Both the position numbers and the translations under genes were made by a program. A stretch of DNA of 18,542 nt, from contig CAVIJI010000042.1 in the NCBI GenBank assembly GCA_963642885.1, forward strand, positions 1-18,542. Direction: 5' to 3'. The notes beneath the pieces were generated by a model, which was not told where the DNA came from, made no database searches, and saw only the letters and a list, made by a program, of their open reading frames with translations. Positions 8,519 through 14,820 of the stretch are shown here, piece after piece (the stretch's first letter is position 1; every line of letters begins with the position of its first letter). Source of the DNA: UMGS1696 sp963642885. GTDB lineage: Bacteria; Bacillota; Clostridia; Oscillospirales; CAG-272.

Positions 8519-8547
8519 TTGCGGTATTTAATATAATGTGGTATAAT
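8519..8547 (+). promoter_or_regulatory. Promoter for the E2-like / DUF1643 unit
   Basis: A weak -35 TTGCGG (8519-8524) lies 17 bases before TATAAT (8542-8547), with an extended -10 TG at 8539-8540. A second TATAAT at 8532-8537 lacks a good -35. The poor -35 combined with adjacent upstream repeats fits an activator-dependent promoter. Confidence 0.65.
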
Positions 8548-8598
8548 AATGAAAATTGAATTTTTTATTGCTTATTCATTAAGACGAGGAAAAACGAG

Positions 8599-9447
8599 AT
8601 GAAAGAAAGAGAAGCTCGCCGAGTAAAAACAATATCGCCGATGTCCGCCGTAATACCGTTTATCATGGTGAACCGTACGGGCTCCCAGAACTTCATAAGC
8701 GACAGCGTGGATATTGAGAAGGTTGAAAGATATATTAAAGAAAAACAGGCTCAGGGCATGCAGAATATCAGTATGATGCACGTCATGATAGCGGCATATA
8801 TCCGCATCGTATCACAGCGTCCCGCCTTAAACCGTTTTATCAGAGGACAGAGAGTATGGACAAGAAAAAACGTCGAAGTATCCCTGACGATAAAGAAGGA
8901 AATGTCGCTTGAGTCTCCCGATACCGTCGTTAAGATCACTCTCCCGCCGTCGGCTACGCTCGAGGACGTATATACGGCGTTAAACAACGAGATTGTTTCC
9001 TACCGTACCAACCCCGGAGGGGATTTCGACGATACGGCGCGCGCCTTCACTCGCCTGCCCGGACTGCTGTTTAAGTTTGCGGTGGCGTCTCTCAGATTTC
9101 TCGACTATTTCGGACTTATGCCGAAGGCGATAGCGAGGGTAAGCCCGTTCCATTGCTCGTATTTCATCACATCGATGGGCTCGCTCGGTATTCCTCCGAT
9201 ATATCATCATCTTTACGATTTCGGCTCCTGCCCCGTATTTTTCTCGTTCGGAGCGAAGAGAAGAAGCTACGAAATAGATTCGAGCGGCATAGTGAAGCGC
9301 AGACAGTACATGGACTTCACGTTCGTGCTTGACGAGAGAATATGCGACGGATATTATTATGCGTCCGCACTGAAGCTGCTCAAAAACGTGCTGAAGAACC
9401 CGTGGCAGCTCGACGAGGTGCCCGAGGTCGTACCCGACATACCGTAA
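8599..9447 (+). CDS. Stand-alone E2 (2-oxoacid dehydrogenase acyltransferase)/CAT-fold-like protein
   Basis: A 282-residue protein resembling only the catalytic domain of dihydrolipoyl acyltransferases (E2). There is no lipoyl domain and no E1/E3-binding domain. The C-terminal half has YFITSMGSLG (about 188-197), matching the E2 strand with the transition-state Ser (here S192). DERICDGYYYA (245 onward) matches the signature D-H-R-x-x-D-G. The catalytic His of that signature is Glu246 here, while D250-G251 are kept. Classical acyl transfer from lipoamide is therefore doubtful; a changed chemistry or a structural/regulatory role is possible. No pyruvate or 2-oxoglutarate dehydrogenase genes are nearby. 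The ATG at 8599 has GAGG nine bases upstream. It is the first gene of a unit with the DUF1643 gene (19-base gap). The fold is fairly sure; the function is unknown. Confidence 0.7.
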   Translation: MKEREARRVKTISPMSAVIPFIMVNRTGSQNFISDSVDIEKVERYIKEKQAQGMQNISMMHVMIAAYIRIVSQRPALNRFIRGQRVWTRKNVEVSLTIKKEMSLESPDTVVKITLPPSATLEDVYTALNNEIVSYRTNPGGDFDDTARAFTRLPGLLFKFAVASLRFLDYFGLMPKAIARVSPFHCSYFITSMGSLGIPPIYHHLYDFGSCPVFFSFGAKRRSYEIDSSGIVKRRQYMDFTFVLDERICDGYYYASALKLLKNVLKNPWQLDEVPEVVPDIP

Positions 9448-9466
9448 TCAGGAAAGGGCGGAGAGA

Positions 9467-10096
9467 ATGCCGCATATACCCGTAAAAGGAACACGCGAGG
9501 GCGGAATACTTACGTTCGACGAGGCTCTCGGAAAAATAAGCGGTGGCTATGACCGCGATAAATGGATATACGTTCCCGATTTTTATTCGGATTACCGATA
9601 TATTCTCGGTACACGCGGGAGCAATCCTCTCATAGCGGTGGGAATAAACCCGTCGACGGCAGAACCGGACCGACTCGACAACACACTGAAGTCGGTCGAA
9701 AGAATTGCGCTGTCAAACGGGTACGACAGCTTTATCATGTTCAACGTGTACGCTCAGCGCGCGACGAATCCCGACCTTATGGAAAAAGAGTTCAACGAGG
9801 ATTTGCACCGCGAGAACATGAAGGCGTTTGAGTATATACTGTCGATGTCATCCTCGGGAAACCGCTTTCCGTCGATATGGGCGGCATGGGGCACGATTAT
9901 CGAAAAGAGAGACTATCTCCCGCATTGCGTGGCGGACATGATTAAAATCGGCGAGAGATACGGCGCGCACTGGTATACCGCGGGAGCACGCTCCAAGCGG
10001 GGAGGCCATCCGCACCATCCGCTGTACCTGCGTTCGGACGCTTTGCTTGATGAGTTCGATGTGAGCGAATATATATACGGAAAAAATATCGGTTGA
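9467..10096 (+). CDS. DUF1643 family protein
   Basis: 209 residues with the hallmarks of the DUF1643 family. GINPSTAE (about 64-71) leads into a segment with LDNTLKSVERIA and then the NVYAQRATNP stretch. AAWGT and a C-terminal basic/His-rich GGHPHHPLYL block follow. The biochemical function of the family is not established to my knowledge. No signal peptide or membrane helix is visible, so it is probably cytoplasmic. A purine-rich GGAAAGGG at 9451-9458 precedes the ATG by eight bases. It follows the E2-like gene by 19 bases, so the two are very likely co-transcribed. Its last codons form one arm of the terminator, with the TGA in the loop. Confidence 0.8.
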   Translation: MPHIPVKGTREGGILTFDEALGKISGGYDRDKWIYVPDFYSDYRYILGTRGSNPLIAVGINPSTAEPDRLDNTLKSVERIALSNGYDSFIMFNVYAQRATNPDLMEKEFNEDLHRENMKAFEYILSMSSSGNRFPSIWAAWGTIIEKRDYLPHCVADMIKIGERYGAHWYTAGARSKRGGHPHHPLYLRSDALLDEFDVSEYIYGKNIG

Positions 10097-10115
10097 CGAA
10101 GGCCGATATTTTTTT
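10081..10115 (+). terminator. Terminator overlapping the end of the DUF1643 gene
   Basis: A 12-bp stem (10081-10092 with 10103-10114) and a 10-base loop are followed by a T-run ending at 10115. The stop codon (10094-10096) lies in the loop, so the 5' arm is coding sequence. Confidence 0.85.
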
Positions 10116-10162
10116 GTGCTTCTTTGTTTTTTCGCTAAGTGTATATCATATTCCCGATTTGA

Positions 10163-10179
10163 TTTAACGAATTGTTAAA
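10163..10179. promoter_or_regulatory. Candidate operator palindrome upstream of the marR-type gene
   Basis: TTTAACGAATTGTTAAA is a 17-bp palindrome with one mismatched pair, centred about 30 bases upstream of the -10. Its size and AT-richness suit a MarR-family dimer. Autoregulation is inferred from position only. Confidence 0.45.
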
Positions 10180-10197
10180 GACTTTTCATTTGCGGAG

Positions 10198-10206
10198 TGC
10201 TATAAT
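10198..10206 (+). promoter_or_regulatory. Extended -10 promoter for the marR / acyl-CoA ligase unit
   Basis: TGCTATAAT gives a perfect extended -10 (TG at 10198-10199, TATAAT at 10201-10206). No good -35 lies at 16-18 bases. The palindrome at 10163-10179 occupies the region just upstream. Confidence 0.65.
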
Positions 10207-10211
10207 ACCCT

Positions 10212-10223
10212 TTGACTTATCAA
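10212..10223. promoter_or_regulatory. Second short palindrome at the predicted transcription start
   Basis: TTGACTTATCAA is an inverted repeat (TTGA-N4-TCAA) lying where transcription should begin. It resembles, with different spacing, the TTTGA/TCAAA half-sites bound by FabT, a MarR-family fatty-acid regulator. Short palindromes like this arise by chance, so support is modest. Confidence 0.3.
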
Positions 10224-10252
10224 CACCGGGTGTGAGAACGTGAGGTACTGAT

Positions 10253-10756
10253 ATGGAAGAAAAAACAATACCCGAAAACAATGAAAACAAGATAAACAAT
10301 ATGCAGTCGCTTGTGCGCTATTTCCGCTTTTCCTCCGCAACACAGGCTGTTGCCAAGGGAATACAAAAATACAAAAACGAAAAGCTCTCGAGCTACGGAC
10401 TCAAGGGAATGCACATGACCATGCTCTGTGCCTTGTATAAGACCGAGGAGGGTATGACAGCGCGTGAGCTCATAGACGAATGCGGAGTCGATAAGGCGTT
10501 TGTTTCGAGAGTCTCACGCGAGCTTGAAAAGCTCGGCTGCGTGGTCTGCGTAGATGACACGCATTTCAAATCGAAATACAGCAAGAGATTGGTTCTTTCC
10601 GAAAAGGGCAGACAGATTATGGACGCTGTCGACTCGATGCTTGACGAGGCGGTAAAAAAGCTGACGGACGGCATACCCGAGGAGACGTTGGATACGTTCT
10701 ATGATGTGCTGTCCGTGTTTGCCGGCAGACTGAACAATATGTGCGAGAGTAAATAA
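10253..10756 (+). CDS. MarR family transcriptional regulator
   Basis: 167 residues with a MarR-type winged helix. An N-terminal dimerisation helix (about 15-45) is followed by GLKGMHMTMLCALY. The helix-turn-helix is MTARELIDECGVDKAFVSRVSRELEKLG, and the beta-wing runs through DDTHFKSKYSKRLVLSEKG. A C-terminal helix pair completes the dimer. Such proteins usually repress nearby genes and release DNA on binding a small molecule. Here the likely target is its own operon with the acyl-CoA ligase 62 bases downstream, so the effector could be a fatty or other carboxylic acid or its CoA/ACP ester; that is inference from context. GAGG at 10242-10245 is seven bases before the ATG. Two palindromes flank the promoter. 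Confidence 0.9.
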   Translation: MEEKTIPENNENKINNMQSLVRYFRFSSATQAVAKGIQKYKNEKLSSYGLKGMHMTMLCALYKTEEGMTARELIDECGVDKAFVSRVSRELEKLGCVVCVDDTHFKSKYSKRLVLSEKGRQIMDAVDSMLDEAVKKLTDGIPEETLDTFYDVLSVFAGRLNNMCESK

Positions 10757-10775
10757 TATAATTACAGTATAAGTT

Positions 10776-10810
10776 AAGGAGGAGATACCGCGAACGGTGA
10801 CCTTTCGCGG
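10776..10810 (+). promoter_or_regulatory. Distant Shine-Dalgarno plus hairpin ahead of the ligase start
   Basis: A strong AAGGAGG (10776-10782) lies 36 bases before the only plausible ATG (10819). An in-frame TGA at 10798-10800 excludes any earlier in-frame start. Between them a 7-bp stem (CCGCGAA 10788-10794 with TTCGCGG 10804-10810, loop 9) would, if folded, cut the effective spacing to about 13 bases. This may be a structural bridge or a control point for ligase translation. Confidence 0.6.
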
Positions 10811-10818
10811 CGGCTTGC

Positions 10819-12519
10819 ATGAAAAAACAATATAAGGTTCCGAATCATAAGAAAACCGAACACATATACACAACCGTAGAAGATGTCGGCGAATTTCTCG
10901 ATGTGCTTGAAGTGCACGGCGACAGATGTATGTTCGCATGGAAGCAGGACGACGAGAAAAAAGAAATGAAATATTCGGAGTTCGTTTCTCTCACGACCGC
11001 TTTTTCCGTTGAAATTAAGGACAGACTTGATGTCGGAAGCCGTGTGGCGATTATCGGCGAGACGTCTCCTTACTGGATAGCGGCATACCTTGCCGTTATA
11101 GCCGCGGGACTCGTAGCCGTTCCGATGGACAAGGAGCTTGACCCCGAGGAGATGAAAAAATTTTTCGAGGCTGCGGATGTAGCGGCTGTCGTGTATTCGA
11201 AAACCTTCTCCGAAATCATTCCGCACATTACCGAGGGCTCGGAAAAAACGAAGCTGCTCATCCCGATGCATATCTCGGGTGAAGTAACGGACGAGAGAAT
11301 AACACCGTACGACGGCATTGTATCCGCGGGTATGAGCGGCGAACGTGAATTCCATCCGGACGGAGATGCCGAGAGAATGGCGGAAATACTGTTTACCTCG
11401 GGCACAACGGGCTCGTCGAAAATGGTAATGCTGAGCCAGAAGAATGTTTTCGCAGCGGTTTCGAGCGCGTGTGCGACGGTTGACTTCAATGCGGACGACG
11501 TGCTTGTGTCGTGCCTTCCCCTGCACCATACGTATGAGCTTGCGTGTACGCTTGCGGCGTGCGATTTCGGCGCGAAAATATGCATAAACGATTCTCTGCG
11601 CCACGTGCTGAAGAATTTTAAGGAATACAGACCCACGGGACTCGTGCTTGTACCTATGTTTATCACCACCATGTACAAGAAGATACTCAGTGAGGCGAAG
11701 CGCTCGGGCAAGGAGAAAATACTTTCTCCCGCCGCGAGAATAACGAGATACCTGAAACTGTGCGGAGTCGATGTGAGCGATAAGCTTTTCTCCGACGTCA
11801 AGGAAGCGTTCGGCGGAAGACTCGAGAAAATCATCTCGGGCGGAGCGGAGCTCCCCACGGAAATGATAGCCGTATTCGAGGCATTCGGCATATCGATATA
11901 CGAAGGCTACGGAATAACGGAGTGCTCTCCGCTTGTCGCGGTCACCCCGTACTATAAGCGTAAGGTCGGCTCTGTCGGCCCGCATGTACCGTGCTGCGAC
12001 GTCAGAATCGCGGGCAGCGAAATCGGAGAAAGCGGCTACGTGACGGGTGAAATACAGGTTCAGGGCGACAACGTAATGCTCGGATACATGGACAGCGCGG
12101 CGAATGAGGAAGCGTTCACCTCCGACGGATGGTTCAGAACGGGCGACATCGGCTACATGGACGATGAAGGCTACATATACATTACGGGAAGAATGAAATC
12201 GGTTATCGTGCTTGATAACGGCAAGAACGTATTCCCCGAGGAAATAGAGGAGTATCTCGCCAAGATCGACCATATAGCTGAGTCGGTTGTAATAGGCAGG
12301 GACGACGGAGAGAGTGTAAGACTTACCGCACTCATTTATCCGAATTACGAGAAATACCCCGAAATGAGCGAGAACGACATACGTACGGAAATACAGAAGC
12401 AGATCACCGTACTGAACAAGCGTCTGCCGTCGTTCAAGCAGATACACAAGCTCGAGTTCCGCAAAACCGAATTCGAGAAAACCTCATCGAAGAAAATAAA
12501 AAGACACCTGCTTAAGTAA
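10819..12519 (+). CDS. AMP-forming acyl-CoA ligase (long-chain fatty acid--CoA ligase type)
   Basis: 566 residues of the ANL (adenylate-forming) superfamily, about the length of FadD-type ligases. It should activate a carboxylic acid with ATP and transfer it to CoA in the cytoplasm. The phosphate-binding loop FTSGTTGSSK is at residues 192-201. GGAELP is followed by YEGYGITECSP (substrate/adenine site). GWFRTGDIGY and ITGRMKS mark the core/C-terminal hinge. The A10 motif near the end reads KTSSKKIKR, with the catalytic Lys at K559; the usual Gly before it is Lys558 here. No signal peptide or carrier-protein domain is visible. It is the last gene of the MarR unit, closed by a terminator. Chain-length preference cannot be judged. 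Translation initiation looks unusual because of the hairpin at 10788-10810. Confidence 0.88.
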   Translation: MKKQYKVPNHKKTEHIYTTVEDVGEFLDVLEVHGDRCMFAWKQDDEKKEMKYSEFVSLTTAFSVEIKDRLDVGSRVAIIGETSPYWIAAYLAVIAAGLVAVPMDKELDPEEMKKFFEAADVAAVVYSKTFSEIIPHITEGSEKTKLLIPMHISGEVTDERITPYDGIVSAGMSGEREFHPDGDAERMAEILFTSGTTGSSKMVMLSQKNVFAAVSSACATVDFNADDVLVSCLPLHHTYELACTLAACDFGAKICINDSLRHVLKNFKEYRPTGLVLVPMFITTMYKKILSEAKRSGKEKILSPAARITRYLKLCGVDVSDKLFSDVKEAFGGRLEKIISGGAELPTEMIAVFEAFGISIYEGYGITECSPLVAVTPYYKRKVGSVGPHVPCCDVRIAGSEIGESGYVTGEIQVQGDNVMLGYMDSAANEEAFTSDGWFRTGDIGYMDDEGYIYITGRMKSVIVLDNGKNVFPEEIEEYLAKIDHIAESVVIGRDDGESVRLTALIYPNYEKYPEMSENDIRTEIQKQITVLNKRLPSFKQIHKLEFRKTEFEKTSSKKIKRHLLK

Positions 12520-12526
12520 ATACGGC

Positions 12527-12561
12527 GCACCGATATCACCTCGCGGATATCGGTGCTTTTT
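12527..12561 (+). terminator. Terminator after the acyl-CoA ligase
   Basis: A perfect 11-bp stem (12527-12537 with 12546-12556) and an 8-base loop are followed directly by five Ts (12557-12561). Confidence 0.9.
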
Positions 12562-12643
12562 ACATCGCGCACAAGAAAAACTATTTGTCGAAAAGACACA
12601 AAACGATGTAAATAAACGGTAAATAATTTATTGTAACGGATAA

Positions 12644-12672
12644 TTGAATTTTCAGGGCAAAGTCGGTATAAT
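12644..12672 (+). promoter_or_regulatory. Promoter for xpt and the downstream nucleoside importer
   Basis: TTGAAT (12644-12649) and TATAAT (12667-12672) are separated by 17 bases. The leader from about 12679 to the ATG is some 66 U- and A-rich bases. No purine-riboswitch core is recognisable. An 11-bp palindrome (TAAATAATTTA, 12620-12630) lies upstream of the -35. Confidence 0.75.
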
Positions 12673-12744
12673 TAAATTAGTTTTGTATTTTGTCCGCTGT
12701 TCGATAAAATTAAAATTATTTTTTTATTTTCGGAGAAATTTAAG

Positions 12745-13317
12745 ATGAAGCTTCTTGAAGACCGCATATTGAAGGACGGCAAGGTCGGTGCCGGAAACGT
12801 ACTTAAGGTAGACTGTTTTCTCAACCATCAGATAGACGTGCCGTTTATATCGGAGCTCGGACGTGAATTCTATAATCTCTATAAAGACGCGGGCGTAACG
12901 AAAATACTTACGATAGAAGCATCCGGTATAGGAATCGCGTGCCTCACGGCGGCTTATTTCGGAGTACCGGTAGTATTCGCAAAGAAAACACCTACAAACA
13001 ACATTTCCGGCGATGTATATACCTCGGAAGTTTACAGCTACACACACGAATGTACGTACACCATACGCCTCTCGAAGGAATTTCTCAAGCCCGAGGACAA
13101 GGTGCTCATCATCGATGATTTTCTCGCAAAGGGAAGCGCGCTTCTCGCACTGCTTAAGCTGGTAAACGATGCGGGAGCGGAGGTATGCGGCGCCGGTATT
13201 GTTATCGAGAAGGCATATCAGCCCGGCGGAGACATCGTACGCGGCATGGGAGTGAGAGTCGAATCTCTCGCACGTGTAAAATCGATGGATGACGGCGTGG
13301 TTACCTTCTGCGATTGA
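12745..13317 (+). CDS. xpt: Xanthine phosphoribosyltransferase
   Basis: 190 residues, matching Bacillus Xpt in length and along the chain. LKVDCFLNHQID lies near the N-terminus, KILTIEASGI in the middle, VPVVFAKK follows, and the PRPP-binding loop is VLIIDDFLAKGSA (about 120-132). GIVIEKAYQPG and RVESLAR lie near the end. The enzyme converts xanthine plus PRPP to XMP in purine salvage. GGAG at 12732-12735 is nine bases before the ATG. It is the first gene of a unit followed 80 bases later by a BMP-type nucleoside importer, so import and salvage are probably co-expressed. In Bacillus xpt is controlled by a guanine riboswitch; I see none here. Confidence 0.95.
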   Translation: MKLLEDRILKDGKVGAGNVLKVDCFLNHQIDVPFISELGREFYNLYKDAGVTKILTIEASGIGIACLTAAYFGVPVVFAKKTPTNNISGDVYTSEVYSYTHECTYTIRLSKEFLKPEDKVLIIDDFLAKGSALLALLKLVNDAGAEVCGAGIVIEKAYQPGGDIVRGMGVRVESLARVKSMDDGVVTFCD

Positions 13318-13344
13318 TACACAGCGGAAAAACAGATCCGAACA

Positions 13345-13361
13345 GACCGTATAAGGCGGTC
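13345..13361 (+). other. Small hairpin between xpt and the BMP lipoprotein gene
   Basis: A 5-bp stem GACCG/CGGTC with a 7-base loop, not followed by a T-run and without a recognisable promoter nearby. It could be an mRNA processing or stability element, or chance. AGGAGG at 13384-13389 then leads into the next gene. Confidence 0.25.
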
Positions 13362-13397
13362 GAGGATATATAACAAAAAATTCAGGAGGAACAGAAA

Positions 13398-14693
13398 ATG
13401 TTCAAAAGAATTGCCGCATTAGTAATGGCAGTGGTTATTACACTCACAGTTGCGGCTGTATTCACATCATGCGGCTCCGATGCATCAGGTCTTAAGATCG
13501 GTGTTATTCTCGTCGGAGATGAGACCGAAGGCTACACCAAGGCTCATATGGACGGCATCAAGGAAGCCGCAAGCTCTCTCGGCATAGCTGATTCCCAGAT
13601 TATTTGGAAGTACAAAGTTGAAGAAACTTCCGCATGTCTCGACGCGGCAACCGACCTTGTAGGACAGGGCTGTTCCCTTGTTATATCCAACTCCTACGGT
13701 CACCAGACATTTATGGTTCAGGCTGCCGAACAGTTCCCCGATGTAACATTCGTTTCCATGACAGGTGACTTTGCCGCAATCAGCGGTGTTGCCAACATGA
13801 AGAACGGCTTCACAAAGGTTTACGAAGCCCGTTACGTTGCAGGCGTTGTAGCCGGCATGAAGCTCGCAGAGCTCATCGACAACGGCACAATCTCCCCCGA
13901 AGCTACTCCCGAACACTTTGACGGCAACGGCAATGCGAAGATCGGTTACGTAGGCGCGTACAACTACGCGGAAGTTGTTTCCGGTTACACCGCATTCTTC
14001 CTCGGCGTTCAGTCCATCGTTCCGAACGTTGTAATGGAAGTTAACTACACAAACTCATGGTTCGACATCGATAAGGAAGCCGCTACCGCAGAAGCTCTCG
14101 TAGCTAACGGATGCGTTATTATCGGTCAGCACGCAGACTCCACAGGCGCTCCCTCCGCATGCGAAAAGCTCCTCGGTGAAGGCAAGGTTTGCTACTCCGT
14201 AGGCTACAACGTAGACATGCTCGAGACAGCTCCCAATGCCGCTCTCACATCTCCCACAAACACATGGGCCGAATTCTACGAAGATCTCTTCAAGCTCGCC
14301 AAGGAAGGCAAAGCAAGCGAATTCGGTACAGACGTTGCAAAGGGCTTCGACGAAAACGGCGTAGCCATCACACCTCTCGGATCCTCCTGCGCAGCAGGAA
14401 CAGCCGAAAAGGTTGCTGAGGTTGAGGAAGCTATCAAGAACGGCACACTTCATGTATTCGATACATCCAAGTTCACTGTTTCTCAGGAACAGACCACATG
14501 CACAGTCGTAACAGACGACGCAGGTCATGTAACATCCTGCAAGGTTGACATGAGCTTCATGGACTGGAGCACAATGACGGCTATTTACCAGGGTGCAGTA
14601 GAAGAATGCATCACAGACGGTTATTTCAGCGAATCCACTCTCAGAAGTGCTCCTTACTTCTCGATCAGAATCGACGGCATCGAAGAGAAATAA
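13398..14693 (+). CDS. BMP family nucleoside-binding lipoprotein of an ABC importer
   Basis: 431 residues. The signal peptide ends in the lipobox FTSC with the lipidated Cys25. The body matches the BMP/PnrA-like family: LKIGVILVGDETEGYTKAH opens the first lobe, VTFVSMTGDF follows, ARYVAGVVAGMKL and KIGYVGAYNYAEVVSGY mark the middle, and IIGQHADSTGAPSA and YSVGYNVDM lie around the ligand pocket. Such proteins sit on the outer membrane face and bind purine nucleosides for import; the link to xpt supports that substrate class. AGGAGG at 13384-13389 is eight bases before the ATG. Thr is coded almost entirely by ACA (one ACG noticed), unlike the ACG-rich neighbours, which suggests high expression. 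A weak terminator-like hairpin follows before the ATPase gene. Confidence 0.92.
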   Translation: MFKRIAALVMAVVITLTVAAVFTSCGSDASGLKIGVILVGDETEGYTKAHMDGIKEAASSLGIADSQIIWKYKVEETSACLDAATDLVGQGCSLVISNSYGHQTFMVQAAEQFPDVTFVSMTGDFAAISGVANMKNGFTKVYEARYVAGVVAGMKLAELIDNGTISPEATPEHFDGNGNAKIGYVGAYNYAEVVSGYTAFFLGVQSIVPNVVMEVNYTNSWFDIDKEAATAEALVANGCVIIGQHADSTGAPSACEKLLGEGKVCYSVGYNVDMLETAPNAALTSPTNTWAEFYEDLFKLAKEGKASEFGTDVAKGFDENGVAITPLGSSCAAGTAEKVAEVEEAIKNGTLHVFDTSKFTVSQEQTTCTVVTDDAGHVTSCKVDMSFMDWSTMTAIYQGAVEECITDGYFSESTLRSAPYFSIRIDGIEEK

Positions 14694-14722
14694 TCGCGTA
14701 AACAAGCTTTTACCATAACACC

Positions 14723-14754
14723 GAGGGAAGTCAAAAACCGGCTTCCCTCATTTT
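14723..14754 (+). terminator. Partial terminator / 3'-stabilising hairpin after the binding-protein gene
   Basis: An 8-bp stem (GAGGGAAG 14723-14730 with CTTCCCTC 14742-14749) and an 11-base loop are followed only by ATTTT. The short U-run suggests partial read-through. No convincing promoter lies between it and the ATPase gene, so the downstream genes probably depend on read-through. Confidence 0.55.
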
Positions 14755-14820
14755 GGTTGTGCGCTTGACCGACTGCGGTTATACGCCGACCGGATTACAT
14801 CAGATAAAGGAGTCCGAAAA

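Larger units (their letters stand above)
8273..8598. other. Divergent intergenic region (326 bases)
   Basis: This is the only gene-free stretch over 300 bases. It holds the minus-strand antiporter promoter and leader (8273-8391), about 100 bases with no feature I can support (8392-8493), the tandem 11-bp repeats at 8494-8515, and the plus-strand promoter at 8519-8547. I see no open frame or structured RNA here that I would defend. Confidence 0.8.

Noticed and set aside
10774..12447. 557-codon minus-strand open frame opposite the acyl-CoA ligase
   Set aside because: The plus strand encodes an unmistakable ANL ligase with all motifs. The reverse frame is rich in Arg/His/Tyr and has no family resemblance.
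12690..12710. PurBox-like CGAAC in the xpt leader (minus strand)
   Set aside because: Only one imperfect half is present. Known PurR control uses two facing boxes at a fixed distance, and the flanking positions match poorly.
14765..14800. Promoter for the ATPase gene beginning with TTGACC
   Set aside because: No acceptable -10 lies 16-18 bases downstream; the sequence there is GC-rich.
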